Source: a bacterium
Lineage (GTDB): Bacteria; Zhuqueibacterota; Zhuqueibacteria; Residuimicrobiales; Oceaniaggregativiventaceae
Reading direction: 5' to 3'
Length of the DNA stretch: 64,000 nucleotides
Assembly: GCA_029565675.1 (NCBI GenBank)
Contig: JAKQNP010000004.1
Location: 142,122-206,121, forward strand
Of this stretch, positions 25,767-34,221 are shown in pieces. The position numbers were made by a program, and so were the translations under genes. Under the pieces are notes generated by a model. That model ran no database searches and was not told the origin of the DNA. It saw nothing but the letters and a program-made list of their open reading frames with translations. Within the stretch, counting starts at the first letter, position 1. Each line of letters starts with the position of its first letter.

Positions 25767-26621
25767 ATGCCACTGACATCCTATGCCGAATTGCTGCAAG
25801 ACGCCCGCCGCGGCCGCTATGCGGTGGGAGCCTTCAATATCTTTGCTCTCGAATTTCTTCCGGCTGTTCTGCAAGCCGCCCGGGAAAACCAGGCACCCGT
25901 GCTGCTGCAGATCAATCCGATTCATTTTCACCTCGCCGACCTGCCGGCCTATCTGCGCTATGTCAAGGAACAGATCGCCCGCACCGCCACCCCGGTCGGC
26001 CTCAACCTCGACCACGGCAAAAACTATGAGGTCATCGCCTGCGGCATCCGCGACGGCTTCCCATCGGTCATGTTCGACGGCTCCAAATTGCCCTATGAAG
26101 AAAACCTCAGCCAGACGCGCAAAGTGGCGGAACTGTGCAAAACCTGCGGCATCACCCTGGAAGCGGAGTTGGGCACCCTGAACGACGAAGGGCTGGAACT
26201 GACCGAGGAAACGCGCGACCGCCTGTTCACCGACCCAGACACCGCGGCAGAATTTATCGAGGCGACCGGCGTCGATGCGCTGGCAGTCGCCATCGGCAAC
26301 GCGCACGGCTTTTATAAAGGCACGCCACAACTCGATTTCGATCGCCTGGCCGCCATCGCCGCCAAGACACCGGTTCCGCTCGTCTTGCACGGCGGCTCCG
26401 GCATCAGCGATGCCGATTTTAAAAAAGCCATATCCCTGGGAATCAGCAAAATCAATATTTATACCGAAATGAGCGCCGCTGCCGCCAATTGTGTGCGCGA
26501 TCTCACCAAAGCCCAGGAAAAACCGTGGGACTATCCCACTCTGCTGGCGCGCGCCCGCGAAAGCGTCAAGGAAGTGGTGGCGCACAAGATCAAGGTATTC
26601 GGCAGCTGCGGCAAGGCGTAG
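25767..26621 (+). CDS. Class II (zinc) ketose-bisphosphate aldolase family protein
   Basis: A 284-residue TIM-barrel aldolase. It has YAVGAFNIFALEFLPAVLQA at the start, zinc-binding histidines in LNLDHG and GNAHG, the phosphate-binding HGGSGI loop and ISKINIYTEM at the C-terminal end, as in FbaA/GatY/KbaY. The substrate could be fructose- or tagatose-1,6-bisphosphate or a related sugar phosphate. The length (284) favours the shorter GatY/Fba-A subgroup. It starts 23 bases after agmatinase, but functionally it groups better with the downstream unknown protein and the aldehyde dehydrogenase. Confidence 0.85.
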   Translation: MPLTSYAELLQDARRGRYAVGAFNIFALEFLPAVLQAARENQAPVLLQINPIHFHLADLPAYLRYVKEQIARTATPVGLNLDHGKNYEVIACGIRDGFPSVMFDGSKLPYEENLSQTRKVAELCKTCGITLEAELGTLNDEGLELTEETRDRLFTDPDTAAEFIEATGVDALAVAIGNAHGFYKGTPQLDFDRLAAIAAKTPVPLVLHGGSGISDADFKKAISLGISKINIYTEMSAAAANCVRDLTKAQEKPWDYPTLLARARESVKEVVAHKIKVFGSCGKA

Positions 26622-27212
26622 ATGATTCGCTCGATCGGCTCAGCAGAGGATTGATGCGCCCCGTTCACAGCGCATTTTACCATTTTTCTTTTGCCTTTCT
26701 CATTTAACAATGTTATTTTTTGCTTGAGAAACTGTGGATTTGTTCGAGTACAAAGAAAAAGGTAAAAGGAAAAAGGCAAAAGGCAAAAAAAAACTAAAAA
26801 ACATTTACCACGAAGAAAACAAAAAATATATTTAACACGAAGAAAACGAAGAAAATATAATATTAAATTAAATAAATATAATTAATCTAATTTATTGTTT
26901 TTTCCCCTTCGTGACCTTCGTGGTAATACTTTTTTCGCCGACTATATGGTTTTTTTTCCTTTGTTTTTCTTTTGCCTTTTACCTTTTGCCTTTTATCTCT
27001 TCTTCGTTTTCTTCGTGTTGAAGTATTTTGTGGTAAAGCTGTTTCGGTTTTTCTTTTTCTTTTTCTTTTTTTTTTTCTTTTTCTTTTTCTTTTTACTTTT
27101 AACTTTTAGCTCTTTCTCTTCTTCGTTTTCTTCGTGGTTAATTTTTTCGTGGTTAAACTTTTTTTGTTTTTCTTTTACTTTTTACCTTTTTCCTTTCTTT
27201 CAGGATCGCCCT
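26622..27212. repeat. AT-rich phrase-repeat tract between aldolase and unknown gene
   Basis: A 591-base gap without a supportable gene. From about 26740 on it consists of short phrases in both orientations: ccacgaagaaaac-type phrases (26800-26850), cttcgtggtaa and cttcgttttcttcgtg (26905-27145), ttttgccttttacc (26970-27000), and a homopolymer-like tract of T5C units (27045-27095). A long open frame crossing it on the plus strand gives phenylalanine-rich nonsense. The tract resembles the ctttgcgtcttggcggttaa phrases at the right end of the window in style, ending likewise in ggttaa. Confidence 0.75.
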
Positions 27213-28400
27213 ATGGTTGAAAAAACCCTTGACCTCAAGCTCGCCCGGCTGCACGCCGATTCGTCGTGCCAGGATTTCCTGTTGGCCGATGCCAAGGATG
27301 CCGATATGGCCTACGGCATAGCCGCACCCGGCAAGAGCCCGGAACATTACAGCCAGGAAGGCAAGTTCCGCACCCTTGCCGAATACCGCGAACAGATCCG
27401 CTCGGTCATTCGCCAGGCCAAAGTCGATATCGTGTTGATGTCTGCGAGCACCAACGAAATTCTGACCATCGAAGAGCGATTGTTCGACAGCAGTCCGATC
27501 ACACCGGCAGCCCGCGCCAACGACACCACCGATATCCACGTCGCCACGGGCAGCCGCTATGCCCAGCAAGCCGCCCGACCGTTCCGCTCTGCAACCATCG
27601 ACCATATCCAATGCGGCAAATTCTCTTGCACACCGGAAGAGAGGACTCTCGGCGCCAATCTCGGCCTCTATTCCGTGACCTACAACAATGACGTCGAGCT
27701 GGATCTGGTCACCCTGGAAGCCTTTAAAGAGTTTCGCCTGGAAGCGGAAAAGAAGGGATTTCGCTATTTTCTCGAGGTTTTCAATCCGAACCTGCCTGAA
27801 GCGGTTGAGCCGGAGAAACTCGGTCAGTTCATCAACGATCGGATCGTGCGCGACCTGGCCGGAGTGACCAAAGCCGGACGGCCGATTTTTCTCAAAGTGG
27901 TCTATCAGGGGCCGAAATTCATGGAACAGTTGGCCGCCTATGATCCGCACCTCATTCCCGGCATACTCGGCGGTTCATCGGGCACGACCTACGACGCATT
28001 CAAACTGCTGGCCGATGCGCGCAAATACGGAGCGCGAATCGCCTTGTACGGCCGAAAAATCAACAACAGCGAACACCAGCTGGCCTATATCAGTTTTTTG
28101 CGCCTGATTGCCGACGGAGAGATCGCTCCGGAAGAAGCCGTGCATGCCTATCACGGCGCTTTACAGGAAATGGGCATTCAGCCCTATCGTTCGCTGGCGG
28201 ACGACATGCAGCTGACCAATCCTGCCGTCGCCTATGGCGCCGATCCGAGCCGGATCGCTGTTCCCGCACTGCCGCGCAACCCCATCGTTGCCAAAAACAG
28301 CCAGGTCAGCCGTTCGACCGGCGAACCCGATTTCAGCAAGATGACCCAGCAGGAAAAAACCGCATATAACCGCAAAAAATGGAACCGGATCATCGGCTGA
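27213..28400 (+). CDS. Unknown protein, aldolase-like, linked to aldehyde dehydrogenase
   Basis: A 395-residue cytoplasmic protein without signal peptide or membrane segment. The start is the ATG at 27213 with agga seven bases upstream; upstream frame extension runs into the low-complexity tract. Alternating strand-helix segments (VDIVLMSASTNEI, IFLKVVYQGPKFMEQL, LIPGILGGSSGTTYDAFKLL, ARIALYGRKINNSE) suggest a TIM barrel; the GGSSGTT...GRKIN pattern recalls phosphate-binding ends of class I or DhnA-like aldolases. It sits 31 bases before the PduP-like dehydrogenase and downstream of the class II aldolase, so a role in sugar-phosphate or aldehyde metabolism is inferred. The fold call is tentative. 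Confidence 0.6.
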   Translation: MVEKTLDLKLARLHADSSCQDFLLADAKDADMAYGIAAPGKSPEHYSQEGKFRTLAEYREQIRSVIRQAKVDIVLMSASTNEILTIEERLFDSSPITPAARANDTTDIHVATGSRYAQQAARPFRSATIDHIQCGKFSCTPEERTLGANLGLYSVTYNNDVELDLVTLEAFKEFRLEAEKKGFRYFLEVFNPNLPEAVEPEKLGQFINDRIVRDLAGVTKAGRPIFLKVVYQGPKFMEQLAAYDPHLIPGILGGSSGTTYDAFKLLADARKYGARIALYGRKINNSEHQLAYISFLRLIADGEIAPEEAVHAYHGALQEMGIQPYRSLADDMQLTNPAVAYGADPSRIAVPALPRNPIVAKNSQVSRSTGEPDFSKMTQQEKTAYNRKKWNRIIG

Positions 28401-28431
28401 AATTCAAATCCCGTACCGCCAAGGAGAGCAC

Positions 28432-29850
28432 ATGAACACCATCGATCCCCAACGAATTGCCGAGATTGTCAATCGCGTCATGCGCGAATTGCAGAACGCC
28501 CCCGCGGGCACCCCGCTCTCTCCGGCCGATGGGCTCTTCGATGACGTCGAATCGGCGATCGCTGCCGTCCAAATCGCCCAGAAGAAATGGGTGCAGACCA
28601 GCAAATCGACCAAAGCAAAAGTGATTGCCGCCTTGCGCTGCGCCATGCATGAAAATGCGGAAGAATTCGCCCGCGGTGCTCTGGAAGAGACCGGCATGGG
28701 GCGTCTGGAAGACAAGATTTTCAAGCACCACAACGTCGCCACGGTGACGCCGGGGTTGGAGGATTTGCAAACACAGTCGTGGATCGGCGACAAGGGGCTG
28801 GTGGTCGAGGAATATGCGCCGTTTGGAGTGATCGCCGCCATCACCCCATCGACCCACCCCATCCCGGTGTTGTTCAACAGCACCGTGATCATGATCGCGC
28901 CGGGCAATGGCGTGGTCTTTAATGTCCATCCGGCGGCGAAAAAAATCTCAGCCAGAGCCATGCAGATCTTTAGCCGCGTTATCCAGGAGAACGGCGGTCC
29001 GGCAAATCTTATCGCCATGTTGCGCGAACCGACCCTCGAGACCGCCCACGATCTCTTTCACCACTCGTCCATCCCGGTCATCGTCGCCACCGGCGGTCCC
29101 GGACCGGTGCGCGCTGCTTTTCAAGCCGGCAAAAAAGTCATCGCCGCCGGACCCGGCAATCCGCCGGTGCTGGTCGATGAGACCGCTTCCCTTTCTGCTG
29201 CCGCCCGCCACATCATCGACGGTGCCGCATTCGACAACAATATCATCTGCATCGCTGAAAAAGAGATCTTTGTGCTGGAGAGCGTATTCGACCGTTTCAT
29301 GACTGCCATGCAGGAAGCCGGCGCCATCCGCCTCGACCGCCGCCAGATCGATGCGCTTGCCACCAAAGCCATTCTCAAAAATGAAAAAACCGGCGAACTC
29401 TATGCCAGCCGGGAATTTGTCGGCAAAAACGCCGCGGTCCTGGCCAAAGCCGTCGGTCTTTCTCTGAGCGATCAGGTGCGCATGCTGTACGGTGAAACCG
29501 ATTTCGAGCACCCCTTTGTGCAAGCCGAGCAGATGATGCCCTTTTTGCCGGTGGTGCGGGTGCGAGATGCGGAAGAGGGCATCGAGCGCTGTTTCGCTGC
29601 CGAGCATGGCTTTGGCCACACTGCGGTCATTCATTCCAACAACCTCGACCTCATCACCCGCTTTACCCGCCGAATGGATACCGACATCGTGGCGGTCAAC
29701 GGCCCAAGTTTGGCCGGCCTCGGACCGCTGGCCGGTGAAGCCTATTTCTCCCATACCCTGGCCAGCCCCACCGGCGAAGGGGTATGCACACCGCGCGATT
29801 TTGCCCGCGTCCGCCGCCTGGCGGTCTATGGAGCGCTGAACGTGGTGTGA
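28432..29850 (+). CDS. CoA-acylating aldehyde dehydrogenase, PduP/EutE-like
   Basis: A 472-residue aldehyde dehydrogenase that would oxidise an aldehyde to its acyl-CoA with NAD. The catalytic cysteine is in DNNIICIAEKE near residue 280, and ITPSTHPIPVLFNST and ATGGPGPVRAAF are typical of the PduP/EutE branch. The first 20 residues (NTIDPQRIAEIVNRVMREL) form an amphipathic helix followed by a Pro/Ala/Gly-rich linker, like the encapsulation peptide that sends PduP into a bacterial microcompartment. No shell-protein gene is in the window. An aaggag sequence precedes the ATG. Confidence 0.9.
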   Translation: MNTIDPQRIAEIVNRVMRELQNAPAGTPLSPADGLFDDVESAIAAVQIAQKKWVQTSKSTKAKVIAALRCAMHENAEEFARGALEETGMGRLEDKIFKHHNVATVTPGLEDLQTQSWIGDKGLVVEEYAPFGVIAAITPSTHPIPVLFNSTVIMIAPGNGVVFNVHPAAKKISARAMQIFSRVIQENGGPANLIAMLREPTLETAHDLFHHSSIPVIVATGGPGPVRAAFQAGKKVIAAGPGNPPVLVDETASLSAAARHIIDGAAFDNNIICIAEKEIFVLESVFDRFMTAMQEAGAIRLDRRQIDALATKAILKNEKTGELYASREFVGKNAAVLAKAVGLSLSDQVRMLYGETDFEHPFVQAEQMMPFLPVVRVRDAEEGIERCFAAEHGFGHTAVIHSNNLDLITRFTRRMDTDIVAVNGPSLAGLGPLAGEAYFSHTLASPTGEGVCTPRDFARVRRLAVYGALNVV

Positions 29851-29910
29851 CCGGAATCTATGCCGCAAACAGTATAGCCAGCCTTATGTCGAAAAAGCGG
29901 AACCGGCCTT

Positions 29911-30567
29911 TCAGATCTCGATGATTTTTTCCTTGATCGCATACTTGACCAACGCCGCAAAATTATCCAGCGCCAACTTTTCCATGATGCGCGACCGGTG
30001 GGTCTCTACTGTCTTGCTGCTGATATGAAGAAGCTTGGCGACCTCTTTGTTGGTGTGCCCTTCGGCCAGCAACTTCAACACACCGCGCTCCCGCTCGGTT
30101 AAACTCTCCACCCGCATGTATTCGGTTTTGCTCGGTTCCTGCTTCCTGGTCCACGCGCGGATGATGCTGTCGGAGAGGGCCGTGCTGACAAAACGCTTGC
30201 CGGCCATAATCGTCTCGATCGCGGTTTTGAGCTCATCTACCGCCGCATCTTTCAGCAGGAAACCATCGGCCCCGTTCTGAAAGCTGACCTGCACATACTC
30301 GGGATACTCGTACATGCTCAACATGAGGATCTTGCTGTGCGGCGACACCCGTTTGATCTCCTTGATCGCTTCCAATCCGCGCATCTGCGGCATGGAGATA
30401 TCGAGAAGTACCAGATCGGGCTGCTGCTCCTGCGCGACTTTGACGGCCGACAAGCCGTCGCCGGCTTCACCGACCACGTGGATTTTTTGAAAAGTGTCCA
30501 ACAGCTCGCGCAATCCGGCGCGAACCAATTGGTGATCATCGACAATCACGATCCTGGAATCAGCCAT
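29911..30567 (-). CDS. NarL/LuxR-family response regulator
   Basis: A 218-residue regulator with a receiver domain (acidic pair D10-D11, phospho-acceptor D56 in LLDISMP, KDAAVDEL region) and a C-terminal LuxR-type helix-turn-helix (LTERERGVLKLLAEG, ISSKTVETHRSRIMEKL). The start is the ATG at 30567, which opens on MADSRIVIVDD and has aaggaaag upstream. It lies 61 bases downstream of the multi-PAS kinase and is its likely partner. Target genes cannot be read from the sequence. Confidence 0.93.
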   Translation of the reverse strand: MADSRIVIVDDHQLVRAGLRELLDTFQKIHVVGEAGDGLSAVKVAQEQQPDLVLLDISMPQMRGLEAIKEIKRVSPHSKILMLSMYEYPEYVQVSFQNGADGFLLKDAAVDELKTAIETIMAGKRFVSTALSDSIIRAWTRKQEPSKTEYMRVESLTERERGVLKLLAEGHTNKEVAKLLHISSKTVETHRSRIMEKLALDNFAALVKYAIKEKIIEI

Positions 30568-30628
30568 TGCTTCTTTCCTTAAATTGGTAGAGATGGATTC
30601 GCAGCCGCCGGCATCTCCTGTATTGGCC

Positions 30629-33600
30629 CTATTGGCCGATGCTTGCGGATCGATCGCCGGCCTGACCTCGCAGCGGCAATTGGACAAAAATTCGCGTGCC
30701 GCGATTGAGCCACGACTGCAGAGAAAAGCGACCGCCCAGGAGTTCGACGCGCTCTTGAATACCCAGCAAACCCAGCTGATCGCCCTGACTGCCTGCACCA
30801 TTCTTTTGCAGATCGAAACCGCAGCCAAAGTCACGCACCAGCAGATAGAGATCAGCGCCATCCTGCCACAACTTTACCCATGCGCGATTTGAATAGCTGT
30901 GTTTTTGGATATTGGTCAATGCTTCCTGGGCGATGCGAAAAATCGCCGTGGCAAGCTCGGCTTCGGGCCGATCCATTTCCACATCACAACGACAGGTGAT
31001 CTTGATATTGCTCTGTCGGCCGACTTGCAGCATATAATTTTTCAGCGCCACAGCCAGGCCAAAATCATCCAGCAAAGGCGGCCGCAAAAGATAAGAGATA
31101 TTGCGCGACAGCACGATCAGTTGGGTCAACCTTTCCACCGATCGTTTGAGCAGTTCGCTGGCATGTTTCGGCTCTTCTAGCAGTACGGTCTCTGCAGTTC
31201 TCAGCTTCATCTGCAGGGCAGAGAGATGTTGGATAATCGTGTCGTGCAGTTCGCGAGAAATGCGCCCGCGTTCTTCTTCCTGCACCTTGATCAACCGGTT
31301 GGCCAGAAGACGCGAGCGTTCCAATGCCTCTTCCAGCTCGGTGATGTCGGCGTTCATCGCCACCGCACCGATCACTGCGCCTTTTTCGGTGCAGACCGCC
31401 TTCATGCTCAGTGAATAGTAAACCCGGCGACCGCTGCGTTCGATGGTAAAATTTTGCGAAACCACCTGTTTGCTTTCGATCGCCTGCGCAAAACATCTCT
31501 CCAGTATCTCCACAAACTTGCTGTCAGCCAAACAGTCCCGCGGTTTTTGGCCGATCGCATCACCCCAATGCGCGATAAAGGTTGGATTGGCTTCGGAGAT
31601 CCTGCCGTCCGCATTCAGGCTCACCACTTCATCGGGAATATTGCTGAACAGAGCGAGGTAGCGGGCGCGCTCCTGATCGATTTGCTGTCTGGCCTCGCGA
31701 ATGGCGGTGATGTCCCGCAAAAAACCTTCTATACCGATGAATTCACCGCGATCCATCACCCGGCGTTCACTGAATCCGACCCAGACCGTACCGCCAGTCG
31801 GCCGCCGCAGCTCCATCTCTTCCCAATTTAGGTTCTTGCCCGACTTGACCTGACCGTACAAGCGGTTGGCGGTGTCTTTGAATGCAGGCAATATAAAATC
31901 GTTAAAATGCGTGCCGATGAGCTGATCTCTCGATAGGCCGGCGAGTTTGCACATCGCCCGGTTGACATTGCGCACACAACCGTCTTTGTCGAAGAAAAAG
32001 TAACAGTCCGGCGACCTCTCGATGACCTCGCGAATGCGCGCTTCCGAGCGGCGCAGCTGTTGCTCGACCTCGTTCTTTTCGGTCACATCGCGTCCGGTTC
32101 CGATAATCGCACTCATCTGACCCTGAGCACCCAAGATCCCTTGCACCTCCCATTGCAGCCAACGCAAGCCCAATCGCGTGTTGATCCGATGTTCAAAGCG
32201 GGTGCGATGAGGCGGATTCTCGAGCTTGTGCCACAATTTTGTGATCGATTCCCGCTCATTTTCAGTTACACGCAGCAGCGCTACCTGCCCGAGCAACTCA
32301 GCTTCTGTTCTGCCGAAAAAATCGCAGACAGAGGGGCTGACAAAATGAATTCTGCCTTCCCTATCCAGCCGCACCACCAGATCGGTCTGATTTTCCACCA
32401 GCATCTGATATTTTGCCTGGCTCTGGCGGAGCTGGGACTCGATCTTCATGCGATCCCTGATCTCGCTTTTGAGCCGCTGGTTGATCTTGATCAGCTCACG
32501 GGTGCGATCTACGACCAGATCCTCGAGCTGATGGCGGTAAACTTCCAGCTCTTCTTGCTGCCGTTTCTCAGCGGTGATATCCATGGCAACAAACATCATC
32601 TGCTTTGCGCCGTTCTCTGAATCGCTCAACGGCTGGGCGGTGATGCTGAACCAGCTCTCTCTGCCGGGCCATGTCACCTTGTGCTGAAAGGTTCGAACCT
32701 GGCCTTGATCGAGCACGGTTTTGATTTTTGCTGTAAAATTGGCAGCCATTTCAGCCGGCAGAAAGTTGCCCAAAGAGCGGCCCAAACAATCTGGTAGAGA
32801 AGTTTCCAGTTGCCTTGCGGCCGCGGGATTGACGAACAGCAGCCGCCCCTGATCATCCAAAATAACGATCATTTCCTGCGTGGATTCGATGATCAGTCGA
32901 TGAATTTCGGCGTTTTTGCGCAACAACCCTTCAGCCTCTTGTCGCTTCTGTGCCTCGCGTTGCAACTGGTTTCGTGACTCCTGCAATTCGGCCGTTTGCC
33001 TCTGCACTTGTTGGCGCAAATGCAGGGCCTGTTCGATGAAACGGCTTCTCTCTTGCCGGCAAAAATCAGAATTGCGCAGCAAACCGATCACTGTCAGAAC
33101 CTGTCCATCGAGATCCAAACGCGACGCAGCATGCACCTGGCAATCAAAAACTTGGCCATTTTTCTTTATTGCCCGGTAATTCCTGTTCAAGAAACGGCCC
33201 TTTTTCAACGTCTCTCCAGCGTCGGAATTGGCGCGTTGATAATCCTCGCCGACAGCCAGATCATAGATATTCTTGCCGCAATGCAACAGTTCCTGCGGGT
33301 CAGAGTAACCGAACAGCTCAGCAGCTTGCTGGTTGGCGAACAGGAGAATCCCGTCGAGGCTCCCTTTGAGAACCCCTTCCGGCAAAGTGGCCGGCAATTG
33401 CGGATCGAGGACAGCATCGCGGCCTGAACCAAACAACAGAGGATAGGCGCTGATATCCCAAATGGAGGAATAATAGATCAATTGGTCAGCGGGATAAAAA
33501 TGGCGAAAAGTTTCCTGCCAGAGGAGGTGTGTTTGACCACGGCGATCAACCAACCGATAGAGCAAACGGCTGGCGCGCTTGCTTTCGCAATGCTGCTGCA

Positions 33601-34108
33601 GAGACTGATAAGCATGACGGTCCTGCGGCACGACAAGGTCTAGCCACTGAATGCGACCTGTGAGCCATTCCTCGGCGCGATATCCCGAGATCTGTTCGAC
33701 TCTGCCCTCCAGGCCGTGCGGCACGAAATGTCCATCGCTGATGTGAAACAGTTCCGGTTCACCCAAATCCTCGGCGAACTCGGAAGCAAATACACTCAAA
33801 GTAGCGACGGCCAAATCTGAATTTGCCAATACATAGGCGGCAAGAGTGTAAACCTGATGCAGATCAGGCAGCAAGACAGTCAGCTGGCCGACCGCATTGT
33901 CGACCTGCAGCATTCCCCGCACATGGCGAGTGTCGATAGCCGAATAGATCGGCGATTCAGGCGCCAAGAGCTGGTCGCCGAACAAAAGCCGGCAAGCGGC
34001 GTTGCCCCACACCACGGTGGCGTCGCGATCGATGATAAAGGTCACTGTCGGCGAATTTTCGAACAGTTCGGTTGACACCGCGTGCAACCGTTTTCCAGTC
34101 GACCGCAT
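30629..34108 (-). CDS. Multi-PAS NarX-type histidine kinase
   Basis: A 1159-residue soluble kinase with no membrane segment. About six PAS-like modules in a row can be seen, including FIIDRDATVVWGNAACRLLF near the start, MIVILDDQGRLLFVNPAAAR, LVVRLDREGRIHFVSPSV, YFFFDKDGCVRNVNRAMCKL and EVVSLNADGRISEANPTF, with a coiled coil near 370-395 and around 520-545. The C-terminal part has HisKA_3 with the phospho-histidine in RISRELHDTIIQHLS and a HATPase_c domain ending in a GLLGIQERVELLGG G2-type motif. It belongs to the NarX/DegS class and pairs with the LuxR-type regulator downstream. The number of PAS modules implies several cytoplasmic inputs. Confidence 0.92.
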   Translation of the reverse strand: MRSTGKRLHAVSTELFENSPTVTFIIDRDATVVWGNAACRLLFGDQLLAPESPIYSAIDTRHVRGMLQVDNAVGQLTVLLPDLHQVYTLAAYVLANSDLAVATLSVFASEFAEDLGEPELFHISDGHFVPHGLEGRVEQISGYRAEEWLTGRIQWLDLVVPQDRHAYQSLQQHCESKRASRLLYRLVDRRGQTHLLWQETFRHFYPADQLIYYSSIWDISAYPLLFGSGRDAVLDPQLPATLPEGVLKGSLDGILLFANQQAAELFGYSDPQELLHCGKNIYDLAVGEDYQRANSDAGETLKKGRFLNRNYRAIKKNGQVFDCQVHAASRLDLDGQVLTVIGLLRNSDFCRQERSRFIEQALHLRQQVQRQTAELQESRNQLQREAQKRQEAEGLLRKNAEIHRLIIESTQEMIVILDDQGRLLFVNPAAARQLETSLPDCLGRSLGNFLPAEMAANFTAKIKTVLDQGQVRTFQHKVTWPGRESWFSITAQPLSDSENGAKQMMFVAMDITAEKRQQEELEVYRHQLEDLVVDRTRELIKINQRLKSEIRDRMKIESQLRQSQAKYQMLVENQTDLVVRLDREGRIHFVSPSVCDFFGRTEAELLGQVALLRVTENERESITKLWHKLENPPHRTRFEHRINTRLGLRWLQWEVQGILGAQGQMSAIIGTGRDVTEKNEVEQQLRRSEARIREVIERSPDCYFFFDKDGCVRNVNRAMCKLAGLSRDQLIGTHFNDFILPAFKDTANRLYGQVKSGKNLNWEEMELRRPTGGTVWVGFSERRVMDRGEFIGIEGFLRDITAIREARQQIDQERARYLALFSNIPDEVVSLNADGRISEANPTFIAHWGDAIGQKPRDCLADSKFVEILERCFAQAIESKQVVSQNFTIERSGRRVYYSLSMKAVCTEKGAVIGAVAMNADITELEEALERSRLLANRLIKVQEEERGRISRELHDTIIQHLSALQMKLRTAETVLLEEPKHASELLKRSVERLTQLIVLSRNISYLLRPPLLDDFGLAVALKNYMLQVGRQSNIKITCRCDVEMDRPEAELATAIFRIAQEALTNIQKHSYSNRAWVKLWQDGADLYLLVRDFGCGFDLQKNGAGSQGDQLGLLGIQERVELLGGRFSLQSWLNRGTRIFVQLPLRGQAGDRSASIGQ

Positions 34109-34221
34109 ATTCGGTTGTTCCCTTTTCTCGGCTTGTTTTCAGAATATACAAATCTCGCCGGCCACGAACAAGCAAAGATTCTGGCGACATGGCGGAGAAG
34201 AGGATGAGGCTGGGGCGAGGA

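Noticed and set aside
26895..27212. In-frame N-terminal extension of the unknown protein at 27213
   Set aside because: The extension is a Phe/Leu-rich translation of the T-rich repeat tract and has no binding site; the ATG at 27213 has one.
28432..28500. Microcompartment operon
   Set aside because: The dehydrogenase has an encapsulation-like N-terminus, but no shell-protein gene occurs anywhere in the window.
29851..29910. Terminator between the converging dehydrogenase and LuxR-type genes
   Set aside because: No stem with adjoining T run was found in the 60 bases.
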